Made by a program: the position numbers and the translations under genes. Positions 13,481 to 31,555 of a stretch of 64,000 nucleotides of DNA are shown here, piece after piece. The notes under the pieces are model-generated. The model saw only the letters and a program-made list of their open reading frames with translations, ran no database searches and was not told the origin of the DNA. This DNA is from Kluyvera genomosp. 3 (lineage in GTDB: Bacteria; Pseudomonadota; Gammaproteobacteria; Enterobacterales; Enterobacteriaceae), in contig CP022114.1 of NCBI GenBank assembly GCA_002211745.1, forward strand, positions 1 to 64,000, in the 5' to 3' direction. How positions within the stretch are numbered: position 1 is the first letter of the stretch; every line of letters begins with the position of its first letter.

Positions 13481-13908
13481 ATGCGTAACTACGATTTATC
13501 CCTCTGCTGCGTCAATGGATCGGCTTCGACAAACTGGCGAATGCGCTGCAAAGCAGCAGCGAAGGTCAGAGCTTCCCGCCGTACAACATCGAAAAAAGCG
13601 ACGATAACCACTACCGCATTACGCTGGCGTTAGCGGGATTCCGTCAGGAAGATCTGGACGTACAGCTGGAAGGTACTCGCCTGACCGTTAAGGGCACGCC
13701 GCAGCCACAGGAAAAAGAGACCAAATGGCTGCATCAGGGGCTGGTGATGCAAGCCTTTAGCCTGAGCTTTACCCTCGCGGAAAATATGGAAGTCTCCGGT
13801 GCCACCTTTACTAACGGCTTGCTGCATATCGATTTAACCCGCAACGAGCCGGAAGCTATCGCTCCGCAGCGCATCGCTATTAGCGAGCGCCCGGCACTGA
13901 ATAGCTAA
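13481..13908 (+). CDS. ibpB: Small heat-shock chaperone IbpB (frame break)
   Basis: Partner of IbpA that helps hand aggregated proteins to DnaK and ClpB. Starts [20 protein letters not shown] after one C missing near 13502 is restored; then 142 residues as in E. coli, with a C-terminal [17 protein letters not shown] is ten bases upstream. The 93-base gap after ibpA has a GC-rich hairpin (GGGCCG with CGGCCC) and a structured segment before the start, which may be a second thermometer. Confidence 0.94.
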
Positions 13909-13924
13909 CGCTATTTGCCCAATT

Positions 13925-13950
13925 AGCCCGAGAAATCGGGGCTTTTTTTT
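13925..13950 (+). terminator. Rho-independent terminator after ibpB
   Basis: AGCCCGA, loop GAAA, TCGGGGCT and eight T residues. The stem has one unpaired G that would be matched if the left arm had four C residues, so a C may be missing here too. Confidence 0.88.
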
Positions 13951-13977
13951 GCGCGTGACACCACATTTATTCCCTTG

Positions 13978-14310
13978 ATGAACGATCATCAACCCTTTGA
14001 GGCAATAAAACAAATCGGGGATAACGGCATGGAGTTCTGGTCGGCTAGAGCGCTATCTAAGTTGCTTGAATACTCTGAATTTCGCCATTTTTCACTGGTT
14101 TTAGTTCGGGCAACTGAGGCATGTATTAACAGTGGTCAGGCGGTTCAGGACCATTTCGAGGAGCTCCTCGAAATGGTGAAAATAGGCTCGGGAGCACAGC
14201 GGGAATTGAGGGACGTGAAGCTATCTCGCTACGCCTGTTATCTGGTTGTACAAAATGGCGAACCGTCCAAACCGGTGATCGCTGCTAAGGGAAAAGCGGT
14301 GCCAGAATAG
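13978..14310 (+). pseudogene. N-terminal fragment of a DinD-like protein
   Basis: 110 residues from the ATG that resemble the first third of DNA-damage-inducible protein D: the segments AIKQIGDNGMEFWSARALSK, HFEELLEMVKIGSGAQRELR and LSRYACYLVVQNGEPSKPVI match DinD. The similarity stops at VIAA, followed by six unrelated residues and a stop, whereas full DinD is about 270 residues. Downstream sequence does not continue the family in any frame that I could find, so this looks like a true truncation and not one of the base losses. In E. coli dinD lies elsewhere, near pyrE. Confidence 0.6.
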
Positions 14311-14411
14311 CGAGCCCCATTTGGCTGAGTAATGTGCGCCGCACTACATACAACCCCCACAACTCAGACATAATCCATAGTGTTATTAATGTTATTCACA
14401 GGGAACATACT

Positions 14412-16777
<2,366 letters not shown>

Positions 16778-16855
16778 AACCAGACCTCTTATCGTCTCTG
16801 GAACGAAATTAATGAACCACTGTTTCTTATTTAAAACTAATTCATTACAGATAAT

Positions 16856-16872
16856 TAGGCTGCTACAGCCTA
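16856..16872. promoter_or_regulatory. Inverted repeat between yidP and the first alpha-glucoside operon
   Basis: TAGGCTG, CTA, CAGCCTA forms a perfect seven-base inverted repeat in the 297-base divergent region. It is a candidate operator, although GntR/UTRA regulators more often use AT-rich repeats; a GATCACGA half-site near 16960 could be part of a CRP site. Confidence 0.4.
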
Positions 16873-17074
16873 AAAATCAAAAATAGCGCGACTGAAGATG
16901 TCTATTAATTATCAAAAAAGTAGACAACATTGCTCCAATTAAAACCATGAAAGCGATCACGAATCACAACCCGGCTGAATGTTGTCCGCAGGGCGAATTC
17001 TTATTCTCGTAGCAGGCCGAAGATGAACATAACAAGGCCACTTACCCTACGAGTTGTTAAATGAGGATTGCTCA

Positions 17075-20009
<2,935 letters not shown>

Positions 20010-20017
20010 CCCTGGCA

Positions 20018-20050
20018 GCTTAGGCCGTCTGCGTTGCATGCGGCCTAAGC
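20018..20050. terminator. Bidirectional hairpin between the two alpha-glucoside modules
   Basis: GCTTAGGCCG and CGGCCTAAGC form a perfect ten-base stem with a 13-base loop between the convergent GH4 gene and GntR gene; the GntR stop codon is inside the right arm. No T run is present on either side. Confidence 0.55.
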
Positions 20051-20737
20051 ATAATGATCGATACGATATTCACTGGTATTACGATACATAATTGAGTAGT
20101 TAATAAACTCATTTTTCTCGCTGTAGGTTAAGGAGGTAATGCAAAGTATTGGCGAGTTCTCTTTTACCTGAAGCAGTTCAGCTATATAACTGTCTGCCAG
20201 TACGGGAGTTAAACATTCATAGTTGCCACTAATTCCGACACGACAGCTTTCCTCAATATATCTGAATTTTGACCCTTCCAGGTGGGATACAGAGAGATTG
20301 CGGAAAAGGTGCACTGGCATATAACTGTCCTCTAACATTAATGGCGTACCATTCACAAAACGCATTCTCCGGGAGTAATAAACATTATTACCTGCAGGCA
20401 TTTTTAATTGCAATGCAATCGCTTCTGTCGCTGGCTGAATCTGAAAAATAAGAACCTGGCTGGTTAAGTTATCATTAAGTGTTTTCATCGACTCAAAAAA
20501 TCCAGCGAGATTTTCCGTTCCCGGATAAACATTTTTATGGGAAATATAAGTACCACTACCATTCTTACGAAAAACGAGTCCCCAACTGACTAATAAATCA
20601 ACGGCTTTGCGAATAGTCATTCTTGAAACACAAAACTCTTCTGCAAGTTTGTGCTCGCCGGGCAGAGCGCTACCGATGGCATATTCCGCTGTGCCAATGC
20701 GAATCCTGAGCTGGTTAGCAATGGATTTGTAGATCAT
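20045..20737 (-). CDS. GntR/UTRA-family regulator, YidP paralogue
   Basis: 230 residues, intact, starting MIYKSIANQLRIRIGTAEYA just as YidP does (MIYKSIADRLRLRL). The winged helix includes HKLAEEFCVSRMTIRKAVDL, and the UTRA domain YYSRRMRFVNGTPLMLEDSY. It faces the second alpha-glucoside operon in the same arrangement as YidP and the first, so the pair arose by duplication. Markedly more AT-rich than yidP. Confidence 0.85.
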   Translation of the reverse strand: MIYKSIANQLRIRIGTAEYAIGSALPGEHKLAEEFCVSRMTIRKAVDLLVSWGLVFRKNGSGTYISHKNVYPGTENLAGFFESMKTLNDNLTSQVLIFQIQPATEAIALQLKMPAGNNVYYSRRMRFVNGTPLMLEDSYMPVHLFRNLSVSHLEGSKFRYIEESCRVGISGNYECLTPVLADSYIAELLQVKENSPILCITSLTYSEKNEFINYSIMYRNTSEYRIDHYA

Positions 20738-21010
20738 AACTAGACCTCTCCTCCTGGCATAAACCGTGTGTGTTTTATGTGTAATGCCATGTAACAAAAA
20801 GACTTTATGTGTTTCAGGCTCATAACGGTTTTTTTCCTGTCTGCGAAAACGAAAAAATCTATACAGGTTTAGCCAAATAAAATCATGAACTGCGTCACAA
20901 AGATTTTTTTAGCAATATATTTAATTTTCCCGAGTGTTTATCGTCGCTGTGCTGTCTTGCGGATTATTAATCTTACGGTGGATTAATGCGTAATATATAA
21001 GGATTAAAAA

Positions 21011-23926
<2,916 letters not shown>

Positions 23927-23935
23927 CCCAACCTT

Positions 23936-23967
23936 GCCAGCGTCTTCCCGGCGCTGGCTTCTTTTTT
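23936..23967 (+). terminator. Rho-independent terminator after the second alpha-glucoside operon
   Basis: GCCAGCG and CGCTGGC form the stem and a run of six T residues follows after TT-C. The rest of the 270-base gap before yidH shows no gene. Confidence 0.85.
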
Positions 23968-24196
23968 CTCTCCTGGTTCAATGCGATAGCCACATTAAAG
24001 CGAAAACGCCTTATCAAAGCGTCATCATCCAAACGATGCGGTATTCCGCTCGGCTCGTGAAAATTACGGGAATGTTGAGACGCAGGCGTGTTGATTATGG
24101 GTGTATTATCAGCATATTAATGGAAAACTCAGCGGCGCAGTGGCACCAATTGCGTTAAGGTTATGCCGCTGACTATTGCGATCACAAGGAACCGTC

Positions 24197-24544
24197 ATGA
24201 AAATTTCCCGCCTCGGAGAAGCGCCCGACTACCGCTTCTCGTTGGCTAACGAACGCACCTTTCTCGCCTGGATCCGCACCTCGCTGGGTTTTCTCGCCGC
24301 GGGCGTCGGGCTTGACCAGCTGGCGCCAGACTTCGCCACACCAGCCATTCGTGAGGCGCTGGCCCTGATGTTGTGTCTGTTTGCCGGCGGCCTGGCGATC
24401 TATGGTTATTTACGCTGGCTACGCAATGAAAAGGCGATGCGCCTGAAGGAAGATTTGCCCTATACCCGCAGTTTGCTGGTGATCAGCATGATGCTGGTAT
24501 TTGTGGCGGCGGTCGTCATGCTGCTGGTGTTGTATGCCGGATAG
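24197..24544 (+). CDS. yidH: YidH, DUF202 inner-membrane protein
   Basis: 115 residues with three predicted membrane helices (SLGFLAAGVGLDQL region, LALMLCLFAGGLAIYGYL, LLVISMMLVFVAAVVMLLVL) and the N-terminal MKISRLGEAPDYRFSLANER of E. coli YidH. Function unknown. yidG starts inside its 3' end, so the two are translated as a pair. Confidence 0.93.
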   Translation: MKISRLGEAPDYRFSLANERTFLAWIRTSLGFLAAGVGLDQLAPDFATPAIREALALMLCLFAGGLAIYGYLRWLRNEKAMRLKEDLPYTRSLLVISMMLVFVAAVVMLLVLYAG

Positions 24545-24895
24545 CCGTAAAGCCCGTCGTCAGGCGGATCCGGGCTACAGCCCGAACGCACCTCGCTGGC
24601 CTGGTTTCGCACGCTGTTGGGCTATGGCGCGCTGATGGCGCTGGCCCTGAAGCACAACTGGCATCAGGCCGGTATGCTGTTCTGGATTTCAATCGTCGTG
24701 CTGGCGATCGTCGCGCTTATCCTCTGGCAGTACACCCGTAACCGCAACATCATGGATGTCACACAGAACGATTTTGCGCAGCCGCGGGTGGTGCGTGACA
24801 AATTTTTGATCTCCCTCGCGGTGTTATCACTCGCAATATTGTTTGCTGTTACTCATATTCGCCAACTTATTATTTTTATCAGGGATTTTACATGA
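24534..24895 (+). CDS. yidG: YidG, DUF202 inner-membrane protein (frame break)
   Basis: Partner of YidH, 120 residues when the C missing near 24574 is restored (GGGCTACAG should read GGGCCTACAG). The start [20 protein letters not shown] overlaps the yidH stop by eleven bases, as in E. coli. Three membrane helices. Its TGA overlaps the yidF ATG. Confidence 0.9.
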
Positions 24896-26012
24896 CAGGA
24901 TGTCAGGTAATGGCCAAACCGGCCAGCTCTCGCTGTAACCTCAACTGCCGCTACTGCTTCTACATTGAAAAACCGCAACAACCGATGATGGATGACGCCA
25001 CGCTGGAGCGTTTTATCAGCCAGCACATCGCGGCGCAGCCGGGCCGGAGGTGATCTTTGCCTGGCAGGGCGGGGAGCCCACGCTGTGCGGGCTGGCATTT
25101 TTCCAGCGCGCGCTGGCGCTGCAAAAGCAATATGCCAACGGTAAGCAGATCCACAATGCGTTCCAGACCAACGGCCTGCTGCTCAACGATGCATGGTGTC
25201 GTTTTTTTAGTGAAAACGGTTGGCTGGTTGGGATTTCGCTGGACGGTCCCGCCGATCTCCACGACGCCTTCCGCGTCAACCGCAGCGGTAAGCCCTCCCA
25301 TCACAAAGTGGTGAAAGCCATTGATATGCTGGTGCAATATCGCGTTGAGTTTAACCTGTTGGTGGTAGTTAACAGCCTCAATAGCCAGCAACCACAGCAC
25401 CTGTACCGCTATCTGCGCGAGCTCGGCACGCCGTTCGTACAATTTATTCCGCTGGTGGAGTGCGATGAGTCCGGCAAACTCACTGCGGAATCGGTTAGCG
25501 CGGAGGCATGGGGCGTCTTTCTGACCGGTGTATTCGATCTCTGGGTACGTGAAGATATTGGTCGAGTGTATATCCAGTTGTTTGATTCGACGCTCGGTGT
25601 GTGGAGCGGTTATCCATCGCAAATGTGCGCGTTCAGCGAAACCTGCGGCCACGCTTTTGCGCTGGAGGCTAACGGCGATCTCTACCAGTGCGATCACTAC
25701 GTTTCCCCCGAATACCTTCTGGGCAATATTCACCAGCAGACGCTACAAACTCTGAACGCCAGGCCGGAAGTAGACGACTTTGGCCAGCAAAAGCAGCGTG
25801 GGTTAACGGCGTTGTGCCGCCAGTGTTCAGTGCTGCGTTTTTGCCAGGGCGACTGCCCCAAACATCGTATATCTGACGGCAAAAGCGCGCTTTGCGCGGG
25901 CTATCGTCATTTCTTCACCCATAGCGCGCCGCATATGAAGGCCATGCGCGACTTGCTTAAACAGCGCCGCTCGCCGATGGAATTAATGGTGATGTTAAAT
26001 CAGAGCCGATAA
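24892..26012 (+). CDS. yidF: Anaerobic sulfatase-maturating enzyme YidF, full length (frame break)
   Basis: Radical-SAM enzyme that would convert a Cys or Ser of a sulfatase into formylglycine. The cluster motif CNLNCRYC is at residues 15-22; [15 protein letters not shown] follows, and the C-terminal SPASM region has [18 protein letters not shown] with further Cys ligands. One C is missing near 25043; repaired length 373, a complete enzyme, whereas the E. coli K-12 gene is much shorter. No sulfatase gene (such as yidJ) is present in this window, so the client is elsewhere or different. Confidence 0.88.
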
Positions 26013-26120
26013 GCTTTCTCTGTTTGCCAACTGCCGTTACCGGGTGGCAAACAGGTCAAGGTACCTTTTGGTCATTCTGGTATCACTATCACTCTGAGTG
26101 AAAACCCGCCAGGAGTGTCT

Positions 26121-26932
26121 ATGTCGCTTGTGCTACCCCGTGATACCCACTTTCGCCATCCGCAGGAGAGCGTGGTCTTTCATTTCTGGCATCCGGAGAA
26201 AAGCATCAGCCACGAGCATAGCCATGAATACTGCGAACTGTTTCTGGTGGGTAGCGGTAGCGGAATTCATGTCATCAATGAAAAACCCTACCTCCTGAGC
26301 AGCGGCACGCTGTGTTACCTGAATCGTCAGGACTATCACCTGTTCGAAGAGATGAAGGATTTGCAGCAGGTCAACCTGCTTTATCTGGGGCGCGACAGCT
26401 TCAACTTTATCAAGCATATCGATTATTTGTTGCCGCAGGAGGGGAAAGTAACGTCTGGCAACTGGACATCGGCATTATGCAGCGCGTATTTGACCGTCTG
26501 GCCAGCCATAAGGCAGAGGAATTTAGCGACCCAATACTGGCTGAAAGCCACAAGGAGATGATTTTTCTTGAAGTGCTGCACACTCTAAACCTCTGGCGCT
26601 ACAAAACGCAGGAGTTTCATTCCAGCGCAGACCGCATCAGCCAGGTGTTGATTCACCTGAACGGTCAATGGCAGCAACCGCTCGATCTGGACGCGTTGTG
26701 CCAGACGTTCAGTCTCTCCAGGCGCACCTTACAGCGCGGTTTTAGCGACTACACCGGTGTTTCACCACAGCAGTATCTCGCCCGCCTGCGGCTGCTGCAA
26801 TCACGCTATCAGCTGCGTTTTACCAGTGACTCGGTGAACGAGATTGCCTCGCGTTGTGGATTTGGCGACGTGAGCTACTTTTCTCGTGCCTTTCGTCGTC
26901 AGTTTGGTGTTTCGCCGAATCAATGCCGCTAG
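26121..26932 (+). CDS. AraC-family transcriptional regulator (frame break)
   Basis: 270 residues after restoring one G in the run near 26441. The N-terminal cupin domain holds the histidine-rich sugar pocket (SISHEHSHEYCELFLVGSG); the C-terminal two helix-turn-helix motifs include DALCQTFSLSRRTLQRGFSD and VNEIASRCGFGDVSYFSRAF. Architecture is that of ChbR and RhaS. Lying directly before a cellobiose-type PTS operon on the same strand, it is probably its regulator. AGGAG precedes the ATG. It occupies the place of E. coli yidL, but I cannot show it is the same gene. Confidence 0.82.
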
Positions 26933-27174
26933 CTGACCAGAGTGGGAGGTAACGCATAAAAACGAATAAAAATAACACGGCAGAAAATAAAAGTAACATT
27001 CCTATCTTGCTGTTTATGAGCAATAAATTATCTTTTCTCTCATTTAAAACAACAAAAGTACCAGCGATATAAATCGGTTTTGTGCCTGCCTTCACTTGCC
27101 GCCTCCTGGCCGACTACGCAGAATATATTTAGCCGCATTTTTGCGGAAAACCACGCATATAACGCCAGGGGAAA

Positions 27175-27492
27175 ATGATGAAAAAGATCTTTTTATGCTG
27201 CGCTGCGGGCATGTCGACCAGTATGTTAGTAGAAAGAATGAAACAATCTGCCGCCAGTCGCGATATTGATGTGGACATTACCGCCGTCCCGGTTTCTGAA
27301 TTCGATCAAATTATCGAGGATGCCGACGTTATTTTGTTAGGCCCGCAGGTGAAATTCCAGCTTCAGCGTTTATCTGCCGTCGCTGAGCCGCAAGGGGTAC
27401 CGGTGGCTGCCATTGATATGATGCAATATGGCTCGATGCAGGGCGATAAAGTTCTGGATCATGCGCTGTCTTTATTAGCCAAAGCACAATAA
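27175..27492 (+). CDS. PTS lactose/cellobiose-family EIIB
   Basis: 105-residue cytoplasmic phosphocarrier. The start KKIFLCCAAGMSTSMLVERM contains the phospho-cysteine before AAGMSTS, typical of ChbB/CelA. Two adjacent ATG codons are possible starts. First gene of an operon with a GH1 enzyme and EIIC. The 242 bases upstream are AT-rich and carry no gene that I can support. Confidence 0.9.
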   Translation: MMKKIFLCCAAGMSTSMLVERMKQSAASRDIDVDITAVPVSEFDQIIEDADVILLGPQVKFQLQRLSAVAEPQGVPVAAIDMMQYGSMQGDKVLDHALSLLAKAQ

Positions 27493-27503
27493 GGACCGCG
27501 ACT

Positions 27504-28891
27504 ATGGAATATCGTTTTCCTGATAATTTCTGGTGGGGACGGCGACCAGCGCGACCCAGTCTGAAGGCCGTATTTCCGGCGACGGCAAAGGCGATAATAT
27601 CTGGGATTATGCTTCGCACCACTTTAACGAGCGTTTTTTTCAGGGCGTCACGACGGATGATACCTCGACGTTTTATCAGCATTATCGGGAAGACATTCAA
27701 CGTGCCAAAGACATTGGCCTGAACTCATTTCGCACCTCTATTTCCTGGTCACGTCTGATTCCCGATGGCGACGGCGAGGTGAATCAGCAGGCGGTCGCGT
27801 TTTATAACGCGGTGATTGATGAATTACACGCGCAAGGCATTGAGCCTTTTATTAATCTCTATCACTTCGATATGCCAATGGCGCTGCAGGAAAAGGGCGG
27901 TTTTGAAAATCGTGAAGTAATTGATGCCTTTGCCCGTTATGCGCGTATTTGCTATCAACTCTTCGGCGATCGCGTGCGTTATTGGTTTACCTTCAATGAA
28001 CCGTTAATTCCGGCGGAAGCCGGGTATTTACACCCTCGCCATTATCCTTATGTCACGGATTTTCGCCGCGCGGCCCAGGTGCTGCACCATATTGTACTGG
28101 CGCACTGCAAAGCGGTGGCGGCGTGGCGCGAGCTGGGCCTGGCCGGGCAGATTGGCATTATTATGGACGTTATTCCGGTCTACCCGCGCAGCGACTCACC
28201 GGAAGATTTGCAGGCCGCGGCGATGGCCGACCTCTTTTATACCCGCAGCATCAACGAGCCTGTTTTACTGGGGCGCTATCCGGAAGAGCTGGTGGCTATT
28301 TTGCGCGAACATGACCAACTGCCGGAATATTTAGCGGAAGATTGCGCATTGATTGCCAACACGCGTATCGATCTGCTGGGCATCAATTACTACCGTCCCC
28401 GCCGTGTAAAAGCACGTGAAACGCCACTGGCAGAAACACACGGTTTTGTTCCGGAACGTTTCTTCGAAGAATACATTATGCCGGGACGCAGGATGAATAC
28501 CTCGCGCGGTATTGAGATTTACCCTGCGGCACTTTATGACATCGCCATGGTGGTGAAAGAACGCTATGGCAATTTACCGTGGTTCGTCTCTGAAAATGGC
28601 ATTGGTATTCAGGACGAAGAGCAATTTATGGTGAACGGGCAGGTACAGGACGATTACCGAATTGCATTCCTGAAAGAACATCTGGGATATCTCCATCAGG
28701 CGATGGCCGACGGCAGCAACTGCCTGGGTTACCACATGTGGACGTTTATTGACTGCTGGTCGTGGCAAAACGCCTATAAAAATCGCTATGGATTCTACCG
28801 TCTTGATTTAGCGACCCAGCAGCGGTCGCTCAAAAAATCCGGGCAGTGGTTCGCCACGGTGATTGCCAATAACGGTTTCCAGGAGGATTAA
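27504..28891 (+). CDS. GH1 6-phospho-beta-glucosidase (frame break)
   Basis: Cytoplasmic family-1 glycosidase that would cleave the phosphorylated beta-glucoside delivered by the PTS. Acid/base Glu in WFTFNEPLIPAEAG and nucleophile Glu in FVSENGIG are both present; MWTFIDCWSWQNAYKNRYGF is the usual aglycone-side segment. One G is missing near 27538, close to the N-terminus (FPDNFWWGTATSATQSEGR after repair). Repaired length 462. Lies 11 bases after EIIB. Confidence 0.91.
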
Positions 28892-28892
28892 C

Positions 28893-30216
28893 ATGTCTTT
28901 CTTTGAACGGCTGGCTGAAAAAATGTTGCCGGTAGCCAATGCGATTGGCAACCAGCGCCACATGCAGGCGATTCGAAACGGCTTAATCTCTATTTTACCG
29001 CTGACGATTGTCGGGTCATTTTTCGTTATTCTGCTTAATATTCCGATTAAAGGATACATGGATTTTATTGCGCCATGGCGCGATATTCTTGACGTCCCTT
29101 TCCGCTTTACCGTCGGCCTGATGTCGTTGTACGCCGCGTTTACCATCGGTTCGTTTTTGGGGAAAAGCTATAAACTCAACGACGTGACCAGCGGACTGTT
29201 GGCGATGCTCGCTACGCTGCTGATGATTGTGCCGGTGAATATTAAAGAGGGCGTCACCGTGGCCGGCGATGCGATATCCGGGCGCTATATTCCCGTGGCC
29301 TCGCTCAGTTCGCAGGGGCTATTTGGGGCGATCATTTCCTCACTGATTGCCATTGAAATCTATCGCTTTATTAAAGTCCGTAATATTGAAATTAAGATGC
29401 CGGCAGGCGTGCCGCCGGTGGTGGCCAGCTCCTTCTCGGCGCTCTTTCCGACGCTGGCGGTGGTGCTGATTTTCTGGGTACCGCGACACTTCCTGAATAT
29501 CGATATTAACGCCATCATCAGCTACATCATCATGCCGCTGAAGGGCTTTATGACCGGTACTAACCTGTTCGGCGGTATCGTCACGCAGTTCTTTATTGAC
29601 CTGTTCTGGGTGTTTGGGATTCACGGCCATGCGGTAATGGGCCGCTGATTCGTCCACTGTGGGACCAGGCGATCGTGCAGAATATGGAGCTGTTCCAGGC
29701 TGGGACCAGCGCGTACGACCTGCCGAATATCTTCACCGAGCAGTTCTTCCAGTGGTATGCGCAGATGGGCGGTACCGGCTCCACGCTGGCGCTGGTGGTA
29801 TTGTTTATTCGCTCGAAAGTTATCTATCTGAAATCACTGGGCAAACTTTCATTCATTCCCGGCCTGTTCAACATCAATGAGCCGATGATTTTCGGCGCGC
29901 CGATCGTCATGAACCCGATTCTGGCTGTGCCGTTCATTCTGGCGCCGATGGTCAACACGGTGGTGGTATATCTCTTTACCATCAGCGGGCTGATTCCACG
30001 CATGATGGTCAAGCCGCCGTTTACCATTCCGGCCCCGCTGGGGCGCTGATCACCACCAACTGGAACCTGATTGCCTGCGGGTTGGTGTTTATCTGTTTCT
30101 TTATTTCGCTGGCGATCTACTACCCGTTCTTCAAGGTGTATGAGAAGAAAATGCTGGAAACGCAGCAGGCTCAGCAGGAAGAAGAAGAGAAGGCGAAGCA
30201 GCTGGCGAACGCCTGA
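28893..30216 (+). CDS. PTS lactose/cellobiose-family EIIC (two frame breaks)
   Basis: Membrane permease, 441 residues after restoring a C near 29643 and a G near 30045. About ten membrane helices; FGIHGHAVMGPLIRPLWDQ and NEPMIFGAPIVMNP are conserved ChbC-type substrate segments. Preceded by AGGAGG. The tail is strongly charged (QQEEEEKAKQLANA). The operon has no EIIA; a family-matching EIIA is encoded at 52.1-52.4 kb. Confidence 0.9.
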
Positions 30217-30228
30217 TGCGAAAGAATA

Positions 30229-30263
30229 CGCGCCAGCCACTGTCCCGGCTGGCGCGCTTTTTT
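30229..30263. terminator. Bidirectional terminator between the PTS operon and the BNR gene
   Basis: CGCGCCAGCC and GGCTGGCGCG form a ten-base stem with an eight-base loop, followed by CTTTTTT on the plus strand. It also lies just past the stop of the converging BNR gene, whose TAA uses the end of the T run. Confidence 0.9.
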
Positions 30264-31555
30264 AGAGCTGCACTTCTATCACTTCTAATTGCGTGGATCC
30301 GGTTTTCGCCTCGTGCGGCACGTCGCGGAAAATAGGCAGCGCTTCCCAGCGCAACCAATAGCGGTTTTGTGGGCTGTAATCGCTGTTCTGCGCGGCCACC
30401 AGTTGCACTTCCGCCTGTGGCGCAACGTTCTGCCGGGTTGCCATTGTTCGACTGGCAGCGGCGGCGTGAGCGGGCGAGTAGCCACAACGGTTAGCGTCCG
30501 GTCATCAATAATCCACACGCCGCTTCCGGCCCACGTCGAGGTCCATTCCACTTCCATTTTCCCGTCGCCAATCGCTCGCGGCGCGCTGAGCGTGACATCT
30601 GGCGGAATAGATCCGCCGCCGTTGAAGTCCCAGCGAAAATCCCACTGACTGACCTGTGCTTTTTGCCAGCTGCCTTTGCCATCCGGGCGCGCCAGATAGG
30701 CCTGCGATAGCCCCCGATCATCATAACGATGGTAAATCAGCACCGGCGGGCGTCGTTATCGAAACCCACCTCCTGCACCATGTTGATTAACCCGCCACCG
30801 ATCCCGGCGTCGTCGACAATTTCACCCTGGTGGCGGGCGATCGGTAGCGTGAGCGGCGTACCGTCTGATTTCTCCCAGCGTTGCAGGTCACGGCTGCGCA
30901 CGTAGGAGAGATTATTGTTGGTTTCGCAGTGCGGCGTTTCGCGCCACATCCACACCATATGCCAGTAGCCGTCCGGCCCCAGCAGCGGCTGGCGGGCGTA
31001 GCCGTTGCGCGCCCCTTCACCGTTCAGCAGCGGCGTTTCTAACAGGCGTGACCACTGCTGGCGTTCGGTGTCAAAAATGTTGTACAGATCGTCGCCGTTG
31101 CCGCTACAGCCATCGCGGTAGCGGAACAGCAACCGCCCCTGCACGTCCTTAAAGAACACCGGGTAGGTGGCGCGCGCTTCCCGTTCGCCGGTCATCGCCG
31201 GAACGCACTCCAGCGTAGTGACATCCAGCGGCTGGCGGCTGCGGAAATAAATTAACGGATCGACATGCATATTGCCGGAAAGATGCAGATATCCGGCGCT
31301 ATCGACGGCCATCGTCAGGTAATTGTGGGAATCGAAATCCGTTATATGGGCGTAACGTTCGCGCTCAGGCAACCAGAAACCTTGCGGTTGAAATATCTTC
31401 CATGGGCCATCGGGCAGACGACGCTGGCCGACGGTGATGCGGTGAGCCGCGTCATACCAGGCGGCGAACTGGTGGTTTTCGTGGTTTATCAGGCAATAGA
31501 GTACGGTGAAATCTGCGCAGGCGTCTGCCACAGGCGCAACAACGATATCAGTCAT
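30262..31555 (-). CDS. BNR-4-type six-bladed propeller enzyme, putative polysaccharide-active (two frame breaks)
   Basis: 431 residues after restoring a base near 30747 and another near 30436. The sequence SHNYLTMAVDSAGYLHLSGN, FRYRDGCSGNGDDLYNIF, GPDGYWHMVWMWRETPHCET and LSYVRSRDLQRWEKSDG is typical of BNR_4 proteins, a fold shared with some ulvan and other polysaccharide lyases (PL24/PL25). There is no signal peptide, so it should act in the cytoplasm on material brought in by the MFS permease whose stop codon overlaps its ATG (TGATG). Exact substrate and chemistry unknown. Confidence 0.72.

Noticed and set aside
26820-27095. Minus-strand frame with a hydrophobic stretch between the AraC gene and the EIIB gene
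   Set aside because: A single possible helix (IGMLLLFSAVLFLFVFMRYL) is seen, but the frame starts and ends in unrelated regions, overlaps the AraC gene, and has no ribosome site or relatives that I recognise.
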